A stretch of 64,000 nucleotides of DNA from UBA11403 sp963784615 (GTDB lineage Bacteria; Pseudomonadota; Gammaproteobacteria; Legionellales; Legionellaceae): assembly GCA_963784615.1 (NCBI GenBank), contig CAWASG010000001.1, positions 992,001-1,056,000 of the forward strand, given 5' to 3'. Below the pieces are notes generated by a model. That model worked only from the letters and a program-made list of their open reading frames with translations. It was not told the origin of the DNA and did not search any database. Numbering within the stretch: the first letter of the stretch is position 1; each line of letters opens with the position of its first letter. A program made the translations under genes and the position numbers. Of this stretch, positions 61,763 through 64,000 are shown piece after piece.

Positions 61763-62776
61763 TCATACAGCCCCTTCAGCCGCATCCGACAACGATAATC
61801 CTAGATTATCTCGTTTAAAAACCCGATCAGCCCGGTAACTCGAACGGACCATAGGGCCTGAGGCGACTTCAAAAAACCCTTTTTCCAAGCCTAATTCGCG
61901 AAAGCGTGCAAAGGCCTCTGGTGTCACGTAACGGACAACGGGTAAATGGTTCTTGGTCGGTTGCATATATTGGCCGAGGGTTAAGATATCAACTTTAGCT
62001 TTACGTAAATCATCCATGGTTTGCAGAATTTCATCATCCGTTTCACCCAAACCGAGCATGAGGCTTGTTTTAGTCAACACGTCTGGACGATATTGTTTGG
62101 CGTAAGCCAACACATCGATTGTTTGCCAATACCCGGCGCGGTTATCGCGAACAGGATGGGTTAATCGTTCAACCGTTTCAACATTTTGTGCAAATACGTC
62201 CAAGCCACTGTCTAATAATAATGCCACGTCTTTTTGGACACCCTGAAAATCGGGGGTCAACGCTTCTATTTTAGTGTTTGGGCAACGGATTTTAATCGCC
62301 CGAATAGTGTTGGCGTAGTGCGCCGCACCCCCATCAGGCAAATCATCACGATTCACAGATGTGAGAACAATGTAATCCAGATTCATCAGGGATACGGTAC
62401 GCGCGGTGTTTTCAGGCTCTTCATGATCAAGCCATCCTCGTGGGTTTCCGGTATCGACTGAACAGAATCGACATGCACGTGTGCAAATAGCGCCCATCAG
62501 CATAATCGTCGCTGTGCCATGAGACCAGCACTCCGCAATGTTGGGGCACTTGGCTTCTTCACATACAGTCGCCAGACGATGCTCTTTAACTCGCGCTTTA
62601 ACAGCCATATACTCGGGCGTTGTTGTATTCACTACACGTAACCAACTTGGCTTGGGTAGGCGCTCAGAGGGCGTAGCCTCTGCTTTAATGCCGTCTTTAA
62701 TGGCAACAACACCCTGCGGATTTGTATATTTTTGCCCGCTGTGGACTACAACAGGAATCTCACTCAATTTAGTCAT
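61763..62776 (-). CDS. lipA: Lipoyl synthase
   Basis: A 337-residue radical-SAM enzyme that inserts sulfur into octanoyl groups of lipoyl domains. It carries both Fe-S motifs: CEEAKCPNIAEC (auxiliary cluster) and CTRACRFC (radical SAM), plus RSSYRAD near the end. Standard length. lipB is not in view. Confidence 0.97.
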   Translation of the reverse strand: MTKLSEIPVVVHSGQKYTNPQGVVAIKDGIKAEATPSERLPKPSWLRVVNTTTPEYMAVKARVKEHRLATVCEEAKCPNIAECWSHGTATIMLMGAICTRACRFCSVDTGNPRGWLDHEEPENTARTVSLMNLDYIVLTSVNRDDLPDGGAAHYANTIRAIKIRCPNTKIEALTPDFQGVQKDVALLLDSGLDVFAQNVETVERLTHPVRDNRAGYWQTIDVLAYAKQYRPDVLTKTSLMLGLGETDDEILQTMDDLRKAKVDILTLGQYMQPTKNHLPVVRYVTPEAFARFRELGLEKGFFEVASGPMVRSSYRADRVFKRDNLGLSLSDAAEGAV

Positions 62777-62825
62777 GCTTTATCTCATTTTTGGACAATG
62801 GAGATGCCCGTAGCCTTTGTGCATT

Positions 62826-64000
62826 TCAATCGTCATAATGTGGTGAATAGTTACTATAACGCCAGCCAACGAATAAAGCGGCAATAAAAACAACACCCGA
62901 CATAGCCAAGATAGATAATGCACTTGGATACGCCAGTAATAATACACCCATTGCTGCTAACATCAAACATGCCGAAACAGGGAGAATCTTGCGCGGATGA
63001 ACGTTAAAAATCAGATAAAAAATCAGCAATAGTACTAAAGGCAATAAATAAACGACGAGATAGGTCAGCTGACAGAAATAATACGCCGCTGAAGTCAGCG
63101 TTTTTGTCTGGAGCCATTGTTGAAACATAGCGCCGACACTAAAGTCACAGGTTTGTTGATAAGAATAGACCGTGGCAACACCGAGCAGCAACACCGGCAC
63201 AATCCAAAATATCGATCGTTGACGACCTGACCGCCGCTGAGCATTGTAATATTGAACAACAAACGCAAGCAGTGCGACCCCAGAAATCCACGACACCCAC
63301 CTCAAATATAACATCCATTGCTGGTATGCATTTGTAAAGACAAATTGAGCAGTATGCAAAGCACCCAAGGTTAAAATAAACATCAACCCCAGGTAAAAAC
63401 GAACCTCCCGGCGGTCGGGGTAAAGCCAAAGGAAGGATAAGAACATCAACAAACAAAACAACGAGCATGGGCTAATCGCTTCCATCAATGCTGAACTCAC
63501 AATGCTTGCCAATAAAGAGGCTGGCTGTTTGATCTCCATTTTTAAATTAGACTGGTTGCTAGCACTCCATTGTCGCAACGTGTTGCGCGTGACCTCTGTT
63601 AACGCGCCATCTTTTTCAACTTGATGATGGCAAAAAGTTAATGCACGTAACAGCCCTTTTCCAGTGGTTTCAGAATCCAAAAAACCGACCCAACGAGAAT
63701 CACAAAACATAATGGCTGGCACCGAAAAATCATTTGAATGAAAGGCTTGTAATTTCTGATAAAAAAGTTTCAGCTGAGGTTTTTCGATATCAATGACATG
63801 ACGATTAGTCTTAATCCAAAGGTTTTTTTCACTTAAGTCACGAAAGAAATCATCTGCCTTGTGACAGTGGGGACAGGTTGATGAAATAAATAAATCAACG
63901 TTTAAGACCACCCCGCCGCTAGCATCATGACTAAACCATTCATCGGATTGCGGCGCCGCGTGGCTGAGAACCATATTGAAGAATAATACAAAATAGACTA
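62826..64000 (-). CDS. Membrane protein with thioredoxin-like domain, 5' end beyond window
   Basis: An open frame of at least 391 codons. From ATG 63974 the product begins MVLSHAAPQSDEW, but the frame continues to the window edge as a hydrophobic VYFVLFFN stretch, so the signal peptide and true start probably lie outside. A glutaredoxin-like domain with CPHC (about residue 36 from ATG 63974) and a later cis-Pro (VPAIMF) precedes about seven membrane helices (from residue ~155), somewhat like DsbD/CcdA, with Pro-Cys in SPCSLF. Probably an envelope thiol-redox protein. Substrate unknown. Confidence 0.65.
   Translation of the reverse strand, partial: VYFVLFFNMVLSHAAPQSDEWFSHDASGGVVLNVDLFISSTCPHCHKADDFFRDLSEKNLWIKTNRHVIDIEKPQLKLFYQKLQAFHSNDFSVPAIMFCDSRWVGFLDSETTGKGLLRALTFCHHQVEKDGALTEVTRNTLRQWSASNQSNLKMEIKQPASLLASIVSSALMEAISPCSLFCLLMFLSFLWLYPDRREVRFYLGLMFILTLGALHTAQFVFTNAYQQWMLYLRWVSWISGVALLAFVVQYYNAQRRSGRQRSIFWIVPVLLLGVATVYSYQQTCDFSVGAMFQQWLQTKTLTSAAYYFCQLTYLVVYLLPLVLLLIFYLIFNVHPRKILPVSACLMLAAMGVLLLAYPSALSILAMSGVVFIAALFVGWRYSNYSPHYDD

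Overview
The window looks like a Legionellales-type (Legionella/Coxiella/Berkiella-like) gammaproteobacterial chromosome. The evidence is AT-rich DNA, a DotI/IcmL-family protein (the type IVB secretion family), and several proteins with eukaryote-like or effector-like architecture: a YopT-like cysteine-protease fold with ankyrin-like repeats, a U-box protein, a TPR-protein kinase, a macrodomain-like membrane protein and an F-box-like protein. These sit among ordinary gammaproteobacterial housekeeping genes. No tRNA or rRNA gene and no CRISPR array was seen.

Layout. 1-11.1 kb is accessory: an IS66-like transposase, a zinc metallopeptidase, the YopT/ankyrin-like protein, a mobile unit (IS66-type transposase plus GIY-YIG nuclease, 54-bp inverted repeats), a frameshifted U-box protein and a small membrane protein. 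The last two share an upstream palindrome. 11.2-17.9 kb is a nest of mobile DNA: an IS21 element whose third small gene is split by an IS66 element with perfect inverted repeats and an 8-bp target duplication, abutting the 3' end of a group II intron. 18.2-20.1 kb holds the macrodomain-like protein and a hypF remnant. 20.2-23.5 kb is the translation operon rpsB-tsf-pyrH-frr (minus strand) with a recognisable promoter and terminator. 23.7-29.7 kb has xseA, an L,D-transpeptidase, the TPR-kinase, a Gly-rich secreted protein and a lipase-like hydrolase.

29.8-36.1 kb is a compact flagellar operon, fliI-fliJ-flgD-flgE-(short fliM-like)-fliN-fliO-fliP-TPR gene, mostly with ATGA or 1-nt overlaps. 36.1-38.9 kb is a three-gene transposon module (AAA ATPase, DDE transposase, zinc-ribbon HTH protein). 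39.7-46 kb has a C45-type Ntn hydrolase, a six-repeat beta-propeller protein, an outer-membrane barrel gene broken in its signal peptide, a heavy-metal P-type ATPase and a candidate small RNA. 46.3-50 kb is an SDR-OPT transporter-flgJ operon. 50-64 kb has the IcmL-like protein, a lipoprotein L,D-transpeptidase, ettA, the kbl-tdh threonine degradation pair, a methyltransferase, pyk, the F-box-like gene with an early in-frame stop, a beta-carbonic anhydrase, lipA and a membrane thioredoxin-like protein cut by the window edge.

The intergenic DNA is unusually rich in long hairpins. At least five, plus the ends of the GIY-YIG mobile unit, have different stems but the same octamer loop GTCTTTTT (or its complement). 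Another family carries GTAGGTTGGG...CCCAACCTAC arms, and a ~130-bp element occurs twice. Many lie at gene 3' ends. Recent decay is visible in several accessory genes (frameshifts, an in-frame stop, insertions), while the core genes are intact.
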